Source of the DNA: an uncultured Clostridium sp.
GTDB lineage: Bacteria > Bacillota > Clostridia > Clostridiales > Clostridiaceae
Assembly: GCF_910588715.1 (NCBI RefSeq)
Contig: NZ_CAJURG010000003.1
Location: 186,001-250,000 of the forward strand
Length of the DNA: 64,000 bases
Direction: 5' to 3'
In this document: piece after piece, positions 36,573-45,888 of the stretch
How the letters are laid out: each line of letters begins with the position of its first letter
How positions within the stretch are numbered: position 1 is the first letter of the stretch
Notes under the pieces: generated by a model
Seen by the model: the letters and a program-made list of their open reading frames with translations, nothing else
Databases searched by the model: none
What the model was told of the DNA's origin: nothing
Made by a program: the position numbers and the translations under genes

Positions 36573-39500
36573 TTATCTTAATTTAAACTTAAATGTTTTG
36601 ATTTCATAAGGCTTAATAATAAAACTAACCTTATTTCCAACTGGAGATAACTCCTCTAAATCTCTTTCTAAAAGATTACATTCTTTTATTTCCTTTATAT
36701 CCTTAAAGAATTCTAATGTAACATTACTTCTCTTATTGTGGAATTCATACATTCTTATAATTAAATCATCTGAATCTTCAGCCTTTTTAATTACTTCTAT
36801 CATAACATTATCTCTGTCAACCTTTGCTAAACTTAATTTGCTTGGTAATTCTCCTTTATGAGCCTCCTCAACTGTTGTAATAAATGGAGTATTTAACTCA
36901 TAGGCTTTTTGTGAAGTTTGTCCTTCTTTCCAATCTCCATTATGGCTATATATTGAGTAAGTTAAATAATGAACTTCTTTATCTGCATCAGGATTTGGAT
37001 CACAGCTAGATTTTAGTAATGTTAATCTCATATTTCCATCTTTAATATCATGTCCATATTTGCAATTGTTTAATAATGATACACCAAAATCCCCTTCTGA
37101 AAGGTCAGCCCACTTATGTCCACACACCTCAAATGCAGCAACTTCCCAAGATGTATTATTATGGGTTGGTCTTGTAACATTACCATATTGAATTTCATAA
37201 GTTGCCTTATTAGTATTTACCTCAATAGGAAATGCAGTCTTTACGAGAACATCTTTTTCCTTCCAATCTATAACTGTTTCAAAGTCTACTCTTTCTATAT
37301 CATTATAAACATGAATATTTTGAACTATTGTTGATTCTAAGAACTTTCTTTCTATTCTTAAAGTACTTCTTACAGGTCCTTGCTCAACAACTTCAATGCT
37401 TTGAACATTATCAATCTTCCACATCTTTTCTTTATAATAAATATCTATATCCCAGTTATCAAAACACATTGGTTTATCTTCAAAGGCTTGAATTTCATTT
37501 CCTATAGCCCCAGACTTTAATAACTCTCTATTTTGATCTTTATGAATAAATGAAATAATTTGTCCCTTTTCATCAAATTTAATCTTAACAAATTTATTTT
37601 CAGCTTCTTTAGTAGTTAATTTAACTAAATCACTATTAGTATTCTTATCTTCAATTATTTGATAAGACTTATATCCATTTGCAGGAACTTCTCTAGCAAA
37701 GAATATAGCTTTATTTCCCTCAATCTTTTGACAAACTAATTTATTTCCTTCTTCATCAACTACAGCAACATTAGTTATATCTGATGGTATTTCAAAAGTA
37801 GCAATATCACTTCTTTCAAACCCTAAAGTATTATTTACAATTACACTTCTGTTATTTAAATTAATCTTTGAAGCTATAAATCCTTTTGTCTCATTAATCA
37901 TTGAATCTGCATTTTCTAATAATTCCTTATATTCAACTTCTGTTACATCATAAACTTCTTTAATTGATGAACCTGGAATAATATCATGGAATTGATTTAA
38001 TAATACTGTTTCCCATGAATCGTTAATATTTTCTTGTGGGTAAGATTTTCCTTCTAACATTGCTAAAGAGTTTAACTTTTCAGCAGCTGTGTACATATTT
38101 TCACATTTTCTATTATCTCTCTTATTTCTAGCCATTGAAGTATAAGTACCTCTATGGTATTCAAGATATAGTTCTCCATCCCACTTAGATAATTTATTAT
38201 TATTCTTAACCTTTTCTTCTAATCTCTTAAAGTAATCTAAAGATGTTCCCATCTTAACCTTTGGTGCTCCTGGTATACCCTTTGAAAGTCTTCTTGCATT
38301 TTCAAGCATTTCTACAGTAGCACCACCACCACCATCTCCCCATCCAAAGGAAATTAATACATCATTGTTTAAGTTCTTATCTTGGTATCTTCTCCATGCT
38401 CCCATTACTGCATCTGGTTGAATATGTCCATTGTAAGTAGTAAAATGAGATTCTCTTTCTTGTCCTGGTCCAGTTGTAGTTATAAAGTGAGTTAATACTT
38501 CTGTACCATCAATGCCTTTCCACATAAATGTATCATGAGGAATTTTATTAAATTGATTCCATGCAATTTTAGTTGTCATGAAATAGTCAACATCTGATTT
38601 CTTTAATATTTGTGGTAATGCTGCTGAATACCCAAATACATCTGGTAACCATAAAACTTTACTATCTACATTAAATTCATCTTTAAAAAATTTCTTACCA
38701 TGTAATATTTGTCTTACTAATGATTCTCCTGAAGTTACATTGCAATCTGACTCAAGCCACATAGCTCCTTCTGGTTCCCATACACCTTCTTTAACCTTCT
38801 CTTTAACCTTTTCATAAATCTTTGGATGATCTTCTTTTAACATCTTATATAATTGAGGTTGTGAAGACATAAATATATACTCTGGATACTCTTCCATAAG
38901 TTTTAATACAGTTGAGAAACTTCTAGCAACCTTTTCTCTAGTTTGTGCAACTGTCCATAACCAAGCAACGTCTATATGAGTATGTCCAACACATGTTGCT
39001 ATAACATCTTCATGTCCACATAATTCTCCATAGAATTTATCATCTAAAAACCTATTTGCTTTTTTAACACTTTCATCATACATCTCACTCTTAGGTCTTC
39101 TTAAATCAACTAAATTAATTGCTTCATTCAATACAGTTATCATGTCAACTCTATTTTTATCTTCTTTTTCAAGTTCTTTACAAACATCTACTGGTACCTT
39201 TAAATTCCAATAAAGTTCTCTTGATGCCATATCAATAACTACTAAATTTCCGCTTAAAGTAGCTAATTTATCTGCTAACATACCTGCATATGCGTGTAAA
39301 TCTATTTCATACTTTTCTCCAGCAACAGCATTATGAGTTAATATTATTTCTCTATGGTTAATATCTACACCTTGAATTTGTTCTCCATTTACATAAAGTA
39401 TAAATTGTGGATTTGTTGCATCCCAACCTTCATCAAAAGTTTTGAAATTTAATGCTATAGTTTGTCCTGCAAAACGTTCTGGTACTTCTACTGTACACTT

Positions 39501-39704
39501 AAACCAACCATGAGCATCTCTTCCACCCCATAAGTCTCCAGTTTTAAATTCTCTCCATCCCTCTTCTGGAGCTTCTTTTATTAAGTCAATATTATGATAA
39601 TTCCCATCTATATATTTATAATTATCTATTGATATGCTATCTCTATAAATATTCTTTGATATCTCTCCACAAATTTTATCAATTCTTTCTAATAAGTAAT
39701 ACAT
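36573..39704 (-). CDS. Alpha-mannosidase, GH38
   Basis: 1043 residues, full size for bacterial GH38. The catalytic domain shows HTHIDVAWLWTVAQTREK near residue 242 (zinc ligands His and Asp), and WLPDVFGYSAALPQILKKS with the nucleophile Asp355. Later come WDGELYLEYHRGTYT and NQFHDIIPGSSI with another zinc His. There is no signal peptide, so it acts inside the cell on imported mannosides. The ATG has AGGAGG upstream and lies 81 bases after the permease stop in the same direction. It would remove alpha-mannose branches; exact linkage is not readable. Confidence 0.95.
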   Translation of the reverse strand: MYYLLERIDKICGEISKNIYRDSISIDNYKYIDGNYHNIDLIKEAPEEGWREFKTGDLWGGRDAHGWFKCTVEVPERFAGQTIALNFKTFDEGWDATNPQFILYVNGEQIQGVDINHREIILTHNAVAGEKYEIDLHAYAGMLADKLATLSGNLVVIDMASRELYWNLKVPVDVCKELEKEDKNRVDMITVLNEAINLVDLRRPKSEMYDESVKKANRFLDDKFYGELCGHEDVIATCVGHTHIDVAWLWTVAQTREKVARSFSTVLKLMEEYPEYIFMSSQPQLYKMLKEDHPKIYEKVKEKVKEGVWEPEGAMWLESDCNVTSGESLVRQILHGKKFFKDEFNVDSKVLWLPDVFGYSAALPQILKKSDVDYFMTTKIAWNQFNKIPHDTFMWKGIDGTEVLTHFITTTGPGQERESHFTTYNGHIQPDAVMGAWRRYQDKNLNNDVLISFGWGDGGGGATVEMLENARRLSKGIPGAPKVKMGTSLDYFKRLEEKVKNNNKLSKWDGELYLEYHRGTYTSMARNKRDNRKCENMYTAAEKLNSLAMLEGKSYPQENINDSWETVLLNQFHDIIPGSSIKEVYDVTEVEYKELLENADSMINETKGFIASKINLNNRSVIVNNTLGFERSDIATFEIPSDITNVAVVDEEGNKLVCQKIEGNKAIFFAREVPANGYKSYQIIEDKNTNSDLVKLTTKEAENKFVKIKFDEKGQIISFIHKDQNRELLKSGAIGNEIQAFEDKPMCFDNWDIDIYYKEKMWKIDNVQSIEVVEQGPVRSTLRIERKFLESTIVQNIHVYNDIERVDFETVIDWKEKDVLVKTAFPIEVNTNKATYEIQYGNVTRPTHNNTSWEVAAFEVCGHKWADLSEGDFGVSLLNNCKYGHDIKDGNMRLTLLKSSCDPNPDADKEVHYLTYSIYSHNGDWKEGQTSQKAYELNTPFITTVEEAHKGELPSKLSLAKVDRDNVMIEVIKKAEDSDDLIIRMYEFHNKRSNVTLEFFKDIKEIKECNLLERDLEELSPVGNKVSFIIKPYEIKTFKFKLR

Positions 39705-39785
39705 AATATATTCCTCCTAAACTTATCTAGCTTATTCTTTATTGTTTATTAAACTTCTATATTTCTAAAAATTATCTTAAATTAA

Positions 39786-40745
39786 TTACTCTTTAACAGA
39801 TCCAATTGTTAATCCACTTACAAAATATCTTTGGAAGAATGGATATGCAAATATTATTGGTAATGTTGTTATTACAACAATAGCCATCTTTGCAGTTTCT
39901 TTAGGCATCTTTGAAGCAACTTCTATCGCATTTGCTCCCATACTAGTAGCATTATTACTTAAAAACTCCATTGATGTTTCAAGTTTTATAAGTAAATATT
40001 GAACTGGTATTAAATTATTGCTATCTATATATAACATTGCATTAAACCAATCATTCCAATATCCAAGTGTTAAAAATAATCCAACTGTTGCAATACCAGG
40101 TAATGACATTGGTAATATAATTTTTCTAAATAGTAACCATTCACTTGCACCATCTATTTTGGCTGACTCTACAACAGCATCAGGGATAGTTGTTTTAAAG
40201 AATGTTCTTAAAATTATAATATTAAATGAACTTACACATAAAGGTAATATTAATGCTAATATATTATTCTTTAATTGTAAGAAATTAACCATTACTAAAT
40301 ATGATGCAACCATACCACCTGAAAATAACATTGGGATAAATATTAATTTAGTAAAGAATTTTCTATACGCAAAATTCTTTCTTGATAATGCATAAGCATA
40401 CATTGTCATAATAGTTAAACCTAAAAGTGTTCCTACTACAGTTACTATAATAGTTATTCCATAAGCTCTAATTATTTGACTGCCTGAAGAAAAAATATAT
40501 TTATAAGCTTCTAAGCTCCACTCTTCTGGCCAAAACCTATATCCATTAGCTGTTAATGATGCTTCACTAGTAAGTGAAATAATCACAACAAATAAAAATG
40601 GTATAATACATGCTGCTGCTAATAGTGCAAATACTATATTTAAAGCAAAATTTGTTTTTTTACTTACTCTATTAAATCTTTCTTCAGTATCATTAAGATT
40701 TTCCTTACTTCTATTTAAAATTTTATCTTTAATATTAAGCTCCAT
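39786..40745 (-). CDS. Sugar ABC permease (LplC-like)
   Basis: 319 residues with six membrane helices and the ABC docking motif ESAKIDGASEWLLFRKIILP near residue 200. It is the second permease of a CUT1-type oligosaccharide importer and belongs with the permease 19 bases upstream. The N terminus has ~35 extra polar residues. The ribosome site is weak (AAAGG, 15 bases before ATG), which suggests translational coupling to the first permease. Substrate inferred from the surrounding mannosidases: N-glycan-derived oligosaccharide. Confidence 0.93.
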   Translation of the reverse strand: MELNIKDKILNRSKENLNDTEERFNRVSKKTNFALNIVFALLAAACIIPFLFVVIISLTSEASLTANGYRFWPEEWSLEAYKYIFSSGSQIIRAYGITIIVTVVGTLLGLTIMTMYAYALSRKNFAYRKFFTKLIFIPMLFSGGMVASYLVMVNFLQLKNNILALILPLCVSSFNIIILRTFFKTTIPDAVVESAKIDGASEWLLFRKIILPMSLPGIATVGLFLTLGYWNDWFNAMLYIDSNNLIPVQYLLIKLETSMEFLSNNATSMGANAIEVASKMPKETAKMAIVVITTLPIIFAYPFFQRYFVSGLTIGSVKE

Positions 40746-40764
40746 TTAATTCACAACCTTTCTT

Positions 40765-41775
40765 TTAGAAGAATGCACTTTCTTCATCTACTTTCTTAAC
40801 TATTGCATTTGTTGTTATTATAAGAATCATTCCAACAAAAGATTGATATAATGCTGCTGCTGAACTCATACCTACATTACCTAAATTCATAAGTCCTCTA
40901 TAAACATAAGTATCAATAACGTTTGTTACTGGATATAATGCACCTGAATTTTTAGGTAATTGATAGAATAATCCAAAGTCAGATCTAAACATTCCTCCAA
41001 TAGATGTTATGAACATAATTATTATTATTGGTTTTAATAAAGGAATTGTAATGTTTTTAATTTGTTGCCATTTGCTTGCACCATCAATTAATGCAGCTTC
41101 ATAATATGTTTTATCTATACCACATATTGATGCAAGATAAACAACTGTACCATATCCCACACCTTTCCATTGACTCATAATTATTATTATAAAAGGCCAG
41201 TAAATTGATTCTGTGTACCAGGATACTTTGTCCATTCCCATTGATGCAAAAATTGTATTTAAATAACCTTTTTCTGGACTTAAGAAAGCATATAAACAAT
41301 AACTAACTACAACCCATGATAAAAAGTAAGGTAAAAACATTGATGTTTGATAGAATTTTGAAAGTTTCTTATTAAATATTTCTTTAAGTAATATTGCTAA
41401 TGTTACTGGTAATACTATACCTAATATAATAAATACAAGATTATATAAAACCGTATTTCTCGTAATTAACCAAGCATCGCTACTTTTAAATAAAAACTTA
41501 AAGTTATCTAACCATACCCAATCACTCTTTAACCAACTTTCAAAGAAGCTACCATGTATTCTCCAATCCTTAAACGCAATTGTAACTCCAAACATCGGTA
41601 AATATGCAAATATTAAAAACCATATTGCACCTGGAACTGTTAAGAATAACAACTCTTTATTTGCCTTTAAAGTAGAAAAGAATGTCTTTTTCTTTAAAGT
41701 GACACCCGTGTTTATATTTTGGCTCTTCTTTATATTAGACCTTCTAGATTTTTTAATTTCTAACGTTTCATTCAT
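40765..41775 (-). CDS. Sugar ABC permease (LplB-like)
   Basis: 336 residues from ATG 41775, which follows AGGGGAG; a longer in-frame start would sit inside the promoter. Six membrane helices are present with the docking motif YEAALIDGASKWQQIKNITI near residue 236 and the LplB-type entry PGAIWFLIFAYLPMFGVTIA. First gene of the permease-GH38-GH85 run. Together with the other permease and the lipoprotein at 32-33 kb it makes an importer that lacks only an ATPase. Confidence 0.93.
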   Translation of the reverse strand: MNETLEIKKSRRSNIKKSQNINTGVTLKKKTFFSTLKANKELLFLTVPGAIWFLIFAYLPMFGVTIAFKDWRIHGSFFESWLKSDWVWLDNFKFLFKSSDAWLITRNTVLYNLVFIILGIVLPVTLAILLKEIFNKKLSKFYQTSMFLPYFLSWVVVSYCLYAFLSPEKGYLNTIFASMGMDKVSWYTESIYWPFIIIIMSQWKGVGYGTVVYLASICGIDKTYYEAALIDGASKWQQIKNITIPLLKPIIIIMFITSIGGMFRSDFGLFYQLPKNSGALYPVTNVIDTYVYRGLMNLGNVGMSSAAALYQSFVGMILIITTNAIVKKVDEESAFF

Positions 41776-41793
41776 TTTCAACTCCCCTTCCCT

Positions 41794-41808
41794 AGTAAAC
41801 GTTTTACT
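41794..41808 (-). promoter_or_regulatory. cre-like palindrome before the permease genes
   Basis: AGTAAACGTTTTACT, a near-perfect palindrome centred on CG, lies between a TATAGT-like -10 box and the ribosome site of the first permease. Same core as the element at 44900. Confidence 0.65.
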
Positions 41809-41937
41809 ATAATAAAAATATATCATGGCTAAATTTCTATTAATAGTTGAAAATATACAGATTTATTGTACTAATTAAAGTTTATACACTTATTAACAAA
41901 AAACATTAAAATACTTATTTATATAAATCTAATTAAT

Positions 41938-41993
41938 AAAAAATCATCTCATTAGAATAGTATTTCACTACTAAACTATTGAGATGATTTTTT
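41938..41993 (-). terminator. Terminator of the response-regulator gene
   Basis: 14-base stem AAAAAATCATCTCA / complement, with a loop that itself contains a weaker dyad, directly after the regulator stop. Confidence 0.85.
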
Positions 41994-41995
41994 TA

Positions 41996-43090
41996 TTAAT
42001 AATTTTTCAACTCTCTAAGCATCGCTGGACTTACCCCATAGTATTTTTTAAATTTTCTATAAAAATAACTAGTATCTGCATATCCAACTTGCTTTGCTAT
42101 ATCATTAATTTTCATATTTGTATTTAATATTAATTCTTTTGCCTTACTATTCTTCTCTTTATTTAAATAATCAGAAAATGACATTCCAACTTCTTTAGTG
42201 AATAATTGACCTAAATATGAACTATTTATATTAAAATCTTTAGCTAATACCTTAAGACTTAAATCCTTATAATAATACTCTTTAACTTTTCTTACTATCT
42301 GTTGAATAACAGGGCTAAACTTTTCCGTATTAGCATTCATAATTTTCAATAAATTATCTACTTCTAAAATTATAAAATACTTTATATTTTCTCTAGATTT
42401 TTCATTAAATAATTTTATTATATTACTAATTAAACTATCCTCAACAACATTATTAATTTTAAATTCATATGATATTTTATCCATTAATAAAAATATTTTA
42501 ACTGATAAATCAAATATATTTTTAGTAGATAATTCATTTTTATCAAATAATATTTCTAGATATTCTATAATTTTTAATCTATCCTTTTCCATAATTAATT
42601 TATGTAGCTTGTCTATTTCTTCTTCGAAACTTAATTTTTTATACTTTTCATCATTTGAACTTCCATTAATCAATAGTTTGTTTAATTGTTCCTCTAAATT
42701 ATTACTCTTTTCTAGCTCCATCTTATTTTTACAAATACCTTTAATTGTTTTTTCTAATTCTATATCATCTATCGGCTTTAAAATATAATTATCAACACCT
42801 AAACCTATTGCTTTTTGTGCATATGAAAATTCATCATATCCACTTAAAACTATAAATCTAACTGTATTATTTATTTTTTTTATTTCACTTATTAAATCAA
42901 GACCAGATATAATAGGCATATTAATATCTGTTATTATAATATCTACAGGTTCTTCTTTAAATTTATCTAAAGCTTCTTTTCCATTTTTAGCTTCATGAAC
43001 AATCTTTACACCCATACTGTTCCAATCTAAAATATATTTTAATCCATCTAAAATTAATTTTTCATCATCAACTAACATTAATTTATACAT
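41996..43090 (-). CDS. Response regulator with AraC-type DNA-binding domain (YesN-like)
   Basis: 364 residues. The receiver domain (1-~120) has acidic pocket VDDEKLILDG, phospho-acceptor Asp in IIITDINMP and Lys in LKPID. A ~120-residue linker follows. The C-terminal AraC domain has AKDFNINSSYLGQLFTKEVG and INDIAKQVGYADTSYFYRKF with the second helix-turn-helix. It is translated right after the kinase, only three bases apart, and is therefore its partner. In this family the pair senses an extracellular sugar and turns on neighbouring transport and hydrolase genes. Confidence 0.95.
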   Translation of the reverse strand: MYKLMLVDDEKLILDGLKYILDWNSMGVKIVHEAKNGKEALDKFKEEPVDIIITDINMPIISGLDLISEIKKINNTVRFIVLSGYDEFSYAQKAIGLGVDNYILKPIDDIELEKTIKGICKNKMELEKSNNLEEQLNKLLINGSSNDEKYKKLSFEEEIDKLHKLIMEKDRLKIIEYLEILFDKNELSTKNIFDLSVKIFLLMDKISYEFKINNVVEDSLISNIIKLFNEKSRENIKYFIILEVDNLLKIMNANTEKFSPVIQQIVRKVKEYYYKDLSLKVLAKDFNINSSYLGQLFTKEVGMSFSDYLNKEKNSKAKELILNTNMKINDIAKQVGYADTSYFYRKFKKYYGVSPAMLRELKNY

Positions 43091-43093
43091 TTT

Positions 43094-44836
43094 TTATTCT
43101 CCTCTCATTGGTATATCTAAAATAATTCTTGTACCACTTTCAAATTCTTCATCCACTCTTATTCCATAACCTTCACCATAAAGAAGCATTATTCTTTCAT
43201 GTGTGTTAGCTATTCCTATAGATTTCCCTGAGAAATCCTTTTCTCTTATTCTTTTATTTATTTCAATAATTCTATTTTTATCTATTCCAATACCATTATC
43301 TTCAATAACAATCTTTATATTATTATCATATTTAAAAATATGTATATAAAGTTCATTATCATAATCTTCCCTCCTTATTCCATGAACAGTATAATTTTCA
43401 ACTAATGGTTGTAATATAAATTTTATTATTTCTTTATTTAATAACTCTTCTTCACAATCTATATAATAATTAAATTTATCGTCATATCTAAACTTAAATA
43501 ATTCTAAATACTCCTTACAATATATAATTTCCTTTCCAATTGTTATTACATCATCTTCCTTTAACTGATTTCTAAATAAATTTCCTAAAAGAAATAACAT
43601 TCTTCCAACTTCTCTATTTCCGTTTGATATAGCCTTCATTCTTATAGACTCTAAGGTATTATATAAAAAATGAGGATTTATTTTGCTTTGTAATGATAAC
43701 ATTTCAGCATTTTTTTTGCTGAGTTCAGCTTCCCTTTTATTCATTTCAGCCAAATAGCTAATTTCTATATACTTTTTTAAATCTCTACACATATTATTAA
43801 ATTGAGTAGCAATATAATTAAGCTCATCTTTATCATCAGTAATATTAATTCTTATATCAAGATTCCCTGCTTTTACTTCATCCATACTAGTTATTATATT
43901 ATTCATTCTCTCACTTAAATTTTTTAGTTTAAAATAAATTATAGAAATTGAGATTAATAAAACTAAAATATCTATAAATATCAACATAACATAATAGCTT
44001 AATGATAATCGTGTAGCTTCGTAGCCATTAATTCTACCTAAAATTATATTACCAAGCTTGTCTATAAGCACGTTAGTATAGTAAACATTTCCATCCAAGC
44101 TTATTTTATCTCTTATTGATAATTTGCCAATATAGTTAAGTAATCTTTCCTTATCATAATCATCATCAGAATCAAATATAACCTTTCCATATTGATCTAT
44201 TATAACAGCATTATCTCCATAAGATTTAACTATTTCCCTAATTATTTTATTATCATAAGTTATTAAAATTAACCCTTCCTTTTTTAAATCTATAGGATTA
44301 CTAATTTCTTTTATATAAGAAATTTTATCATCTTTAGATATAATCTTTTGATTTTGCATTTTTTCTACAATGCTTCTATCTAATTCCCATCTTCTTATTG
44401 ATCCACTTGTATTAATATTAATTAATTCCTTTCTTGAATAAGATACAAATTTAATACTTACAATTTGCCTATAGGTATCAAAAGCTTGTATAACATATCT
44501 TTGAATTCCATTATAAAATTCTAAATCCGATTGCGATAAATAATCCAATTTCATTTTTAAGTAGGTTGTTGAATCATTATTTAATAAATTTACAAGATCA
44601 GTTGCAATAAAGCTTTGATCATAAATTCCGTTTACTATTCTATCTACGGAATTATTATTTTTTATTAATTCTAATTCAATATCTTCAATCATCTTTTTAT
44701 TTAAATATAGTTTTTGTTCTTTGATATTTTCTTTAGAACAGTATATAAAATAAACATCTAGAGCTAAAACACAAGTCACTAATATAACTATATAAATTAT
44801 AAATAATCTTTTATATACTTCGTTATGCCTCTTCAC
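43094..44836 (-). CDS. Sensor histidine kinase (YesM-like)
   Basis: 580 residues from a GTG at 44836, which follows GGAGG at seven bases; the longer TTG start would place that site inside the gene. Membrane segments at ~10-30 and ~280-305 bracket a Cache-like extracellular sensor. HAMP (to ~355), a coiled coil (AEMNKREAELSKKNAEML), then the His kinase motif NPHFLYNTLESIRMKA and the ATP lid EDNGIGIDKN follow. It should detect glycan or oligosaccharide outside the cell, perhaps through the binding lipoprotein. The promoter region faces the YesL-like gene on the opposite strand. Confidence 0.95.
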   Translation of the reverse strand: MKRHNEVYKRLFIIYIVILVTCVLALDVYFIYCSKENIKEQKLYLNKKMIEDIELELIKNNNSVDRIVNGIYDQSFIATDLVNLLNNDSTTYLKMKLDYLSQSDLEFYNGIQRYVIQAFDTYRQIVSIKFVSYSRKELININTSGSIRRWELDRSIVEKMQNQKIISKDDKISYIKEISNPIDLKKEGLILITYDNKIIREIVKSYGDNAVIIDQYGKVIFDSDDDYDKERLLNYIGKLSIRDKISLDGNVYYTNVLIDKLGNIILGRINGYEATRLSLSYYVMLIFIDILVLLISISIIYFKLKNLSERMNNIITSMDEVKAGNLDIRINITDDKDELNYIATQFNNMCRDLKKYIEISYLAEMNKREAELSKKNAEMLSLQSKINPHFLYNTLESIRMKAISNGNREVGRMLFLLGNLFRNQLKEDDVITIGKEIIYCKEYLELFKFRYDDKFNYYIDCEEELLNKEIIKFILQPLVENYTVHGIRREDYDNELYIHIFKYDNNIKIVIEDNGIGIDKNRIIEINKRIREKDFSGKSIGIANTHERIMLLYGEGYGIRVDEEFESGTRIILDIPMRGE

Positions 44837-44891
44837 ATTTTTTCCTCCATAATTTATCAATACTTCATATATTTTATCATTAATTCATTAA

Positions 44892-44920
44892 TTGACAAAG
44901 TAAACGTTTTTATTTATACT
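44892..44920 (+). promoter_or_regulatory. Strong promoter with cre-like core in its spacer (YesL-like gene)
   Basis: TTGACA, a 17-base spacer and TATACT lie 38 bases before the 44958 ATG. The spacer holds AAGTAAACGTTTTT, the same CG-centred core as at 41794. A bound repressor would occlude the polymerase directly. Confidence 0.75.
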
Positions 44921-44957
44921 TAATTTTACTATAAAATTGATAAAAGGAGGAGACTTT

Positions 44958-45632
44958 ATGAATAATATTTTTAATATCCAAAAAATACTTAATTTTTTTA
45001 ACTATGTATTTTATTTTTTTGTGCTTAATTTAGTATTCTTATTTTTCAATATTCCTTTACTCTCATTTATATTTTTAATAGGTATAAGTAATATTGAAAC
45101 CTGCTTACCATTATTTTTAATAACACTAATTCCATTTGGTCCATCAATTACAATGCTTATTTACTGCATGGGAAAATTAATTAAAAATAAAGATTTAGAC
45201 CTTGTGTCTGATATTAAGCTTAGCCTTAAATTAAATTTTAGACAAGCTTTTTTTGTGTGGAGCTTAGAATTACTGATAATATTTATTTTAAATGTAAATA
45301 TAAAATTTTTCTCAAAATACAGTGTAATATTATCAGGAATATTTTTATTAATATCATTAATGATATTATTTATAAGCCCTTATATTTATGTACTTATAAG
45401 TAGATTTTCAATGAATACTAAAGATATTATTAAGAATTCTATTATATTAACTTTTACTAGGCCAATAATATCAATTGCTAATATACTTTCAATAATTTTC
45501 ACTTTAATTTTATTTGAAATATCACCTGGAACAACATTTTTATTTATAGGAAGCATACTTGCGTTTTTAATTAGTTATTGTAATAAATTCTTATTATCCG
45601 AACTTGAAAATAAGGCTTCACGTAGTAATTAA
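44958..45632 (+). CDS. YesL-like (DUF624) membrane protein
   Basis: 224 residues from ATG 44958, preceded by AAAGGAGGAG; an earlier TTG is upstream of that site. Five to six hydrophobic helices are seen, with the DUF624 N terminus (FFVLNLVFLFFNIPLL-like, GPSITMLIYCMGKL). In many Firmicutes this family sits beside YesMN-type two-component systems and sugar ABC genes, exactly as here, but its role is not known. It is divergent from the kinase gene, with a strong promoter carrying a cre-like core. Confidence 0.9.
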   Translation: MNNIFNIQKILNFFNYVFYFFVLNLVFLFFNIPLLSFIFLIGISNIETCLPLFLITLIPFGPSITMLIYCMGKLIKNKDLDLVSDIKLSLKLNFRQAFFVWSLELLIIFILNVNIKFFSKYSVILSGIFLLISLMILFISPYIYVLISRFSMNTKDIIKNSIILTFTRPIISIANILSIIFTLILFEISPGTTFLFIGSILAFLISYCNKFLLSELENKASRSN

Positions 45633-45752
45633 TTCTTAAATTTTATATCCATTTTTAATGGATAAATTATTAATATACTTGTTTTTTTAAAGAAATATAC
45701 CATAACACTATTTAAAATAATTATATCTAGATATAAAATTATTATTATCAAA

Positions 45753-45843
45753 TATACCTGCTACTGCTTTAAGCCCTTAATCTTATACCCCATATAAATA
45801 CATTCTTATTATTATATATCTATGTTTAAGGCAGTAGTATATA
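45753..45843 (+). other. Long dyad in the leader of the GH125 gene
   Basis: Arms around CTACTGCTTTAA (from 45760) and TTAAGGCAGTAG (to ~45838) can pair, with one G-T pair and further A/T pairs outside, enclosing ~50 bases. It ends about 45 bases before the GH125 ATG. It may be a 5' leader structure or a terminator of the preceding gene with a poor T tract. Confidence 0.4.
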
Positions 45844-45888
45844 TATTTTAACTAAAATTATTGAGAAAGCTTCACTTGGAGGAAAAAT

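Noticed and set aside
37116..37334. Plus-strand ORF within the GH38 gene
   Set aside because: Lies wholly inside a well-supported gene on the other strand and lacks start signals.
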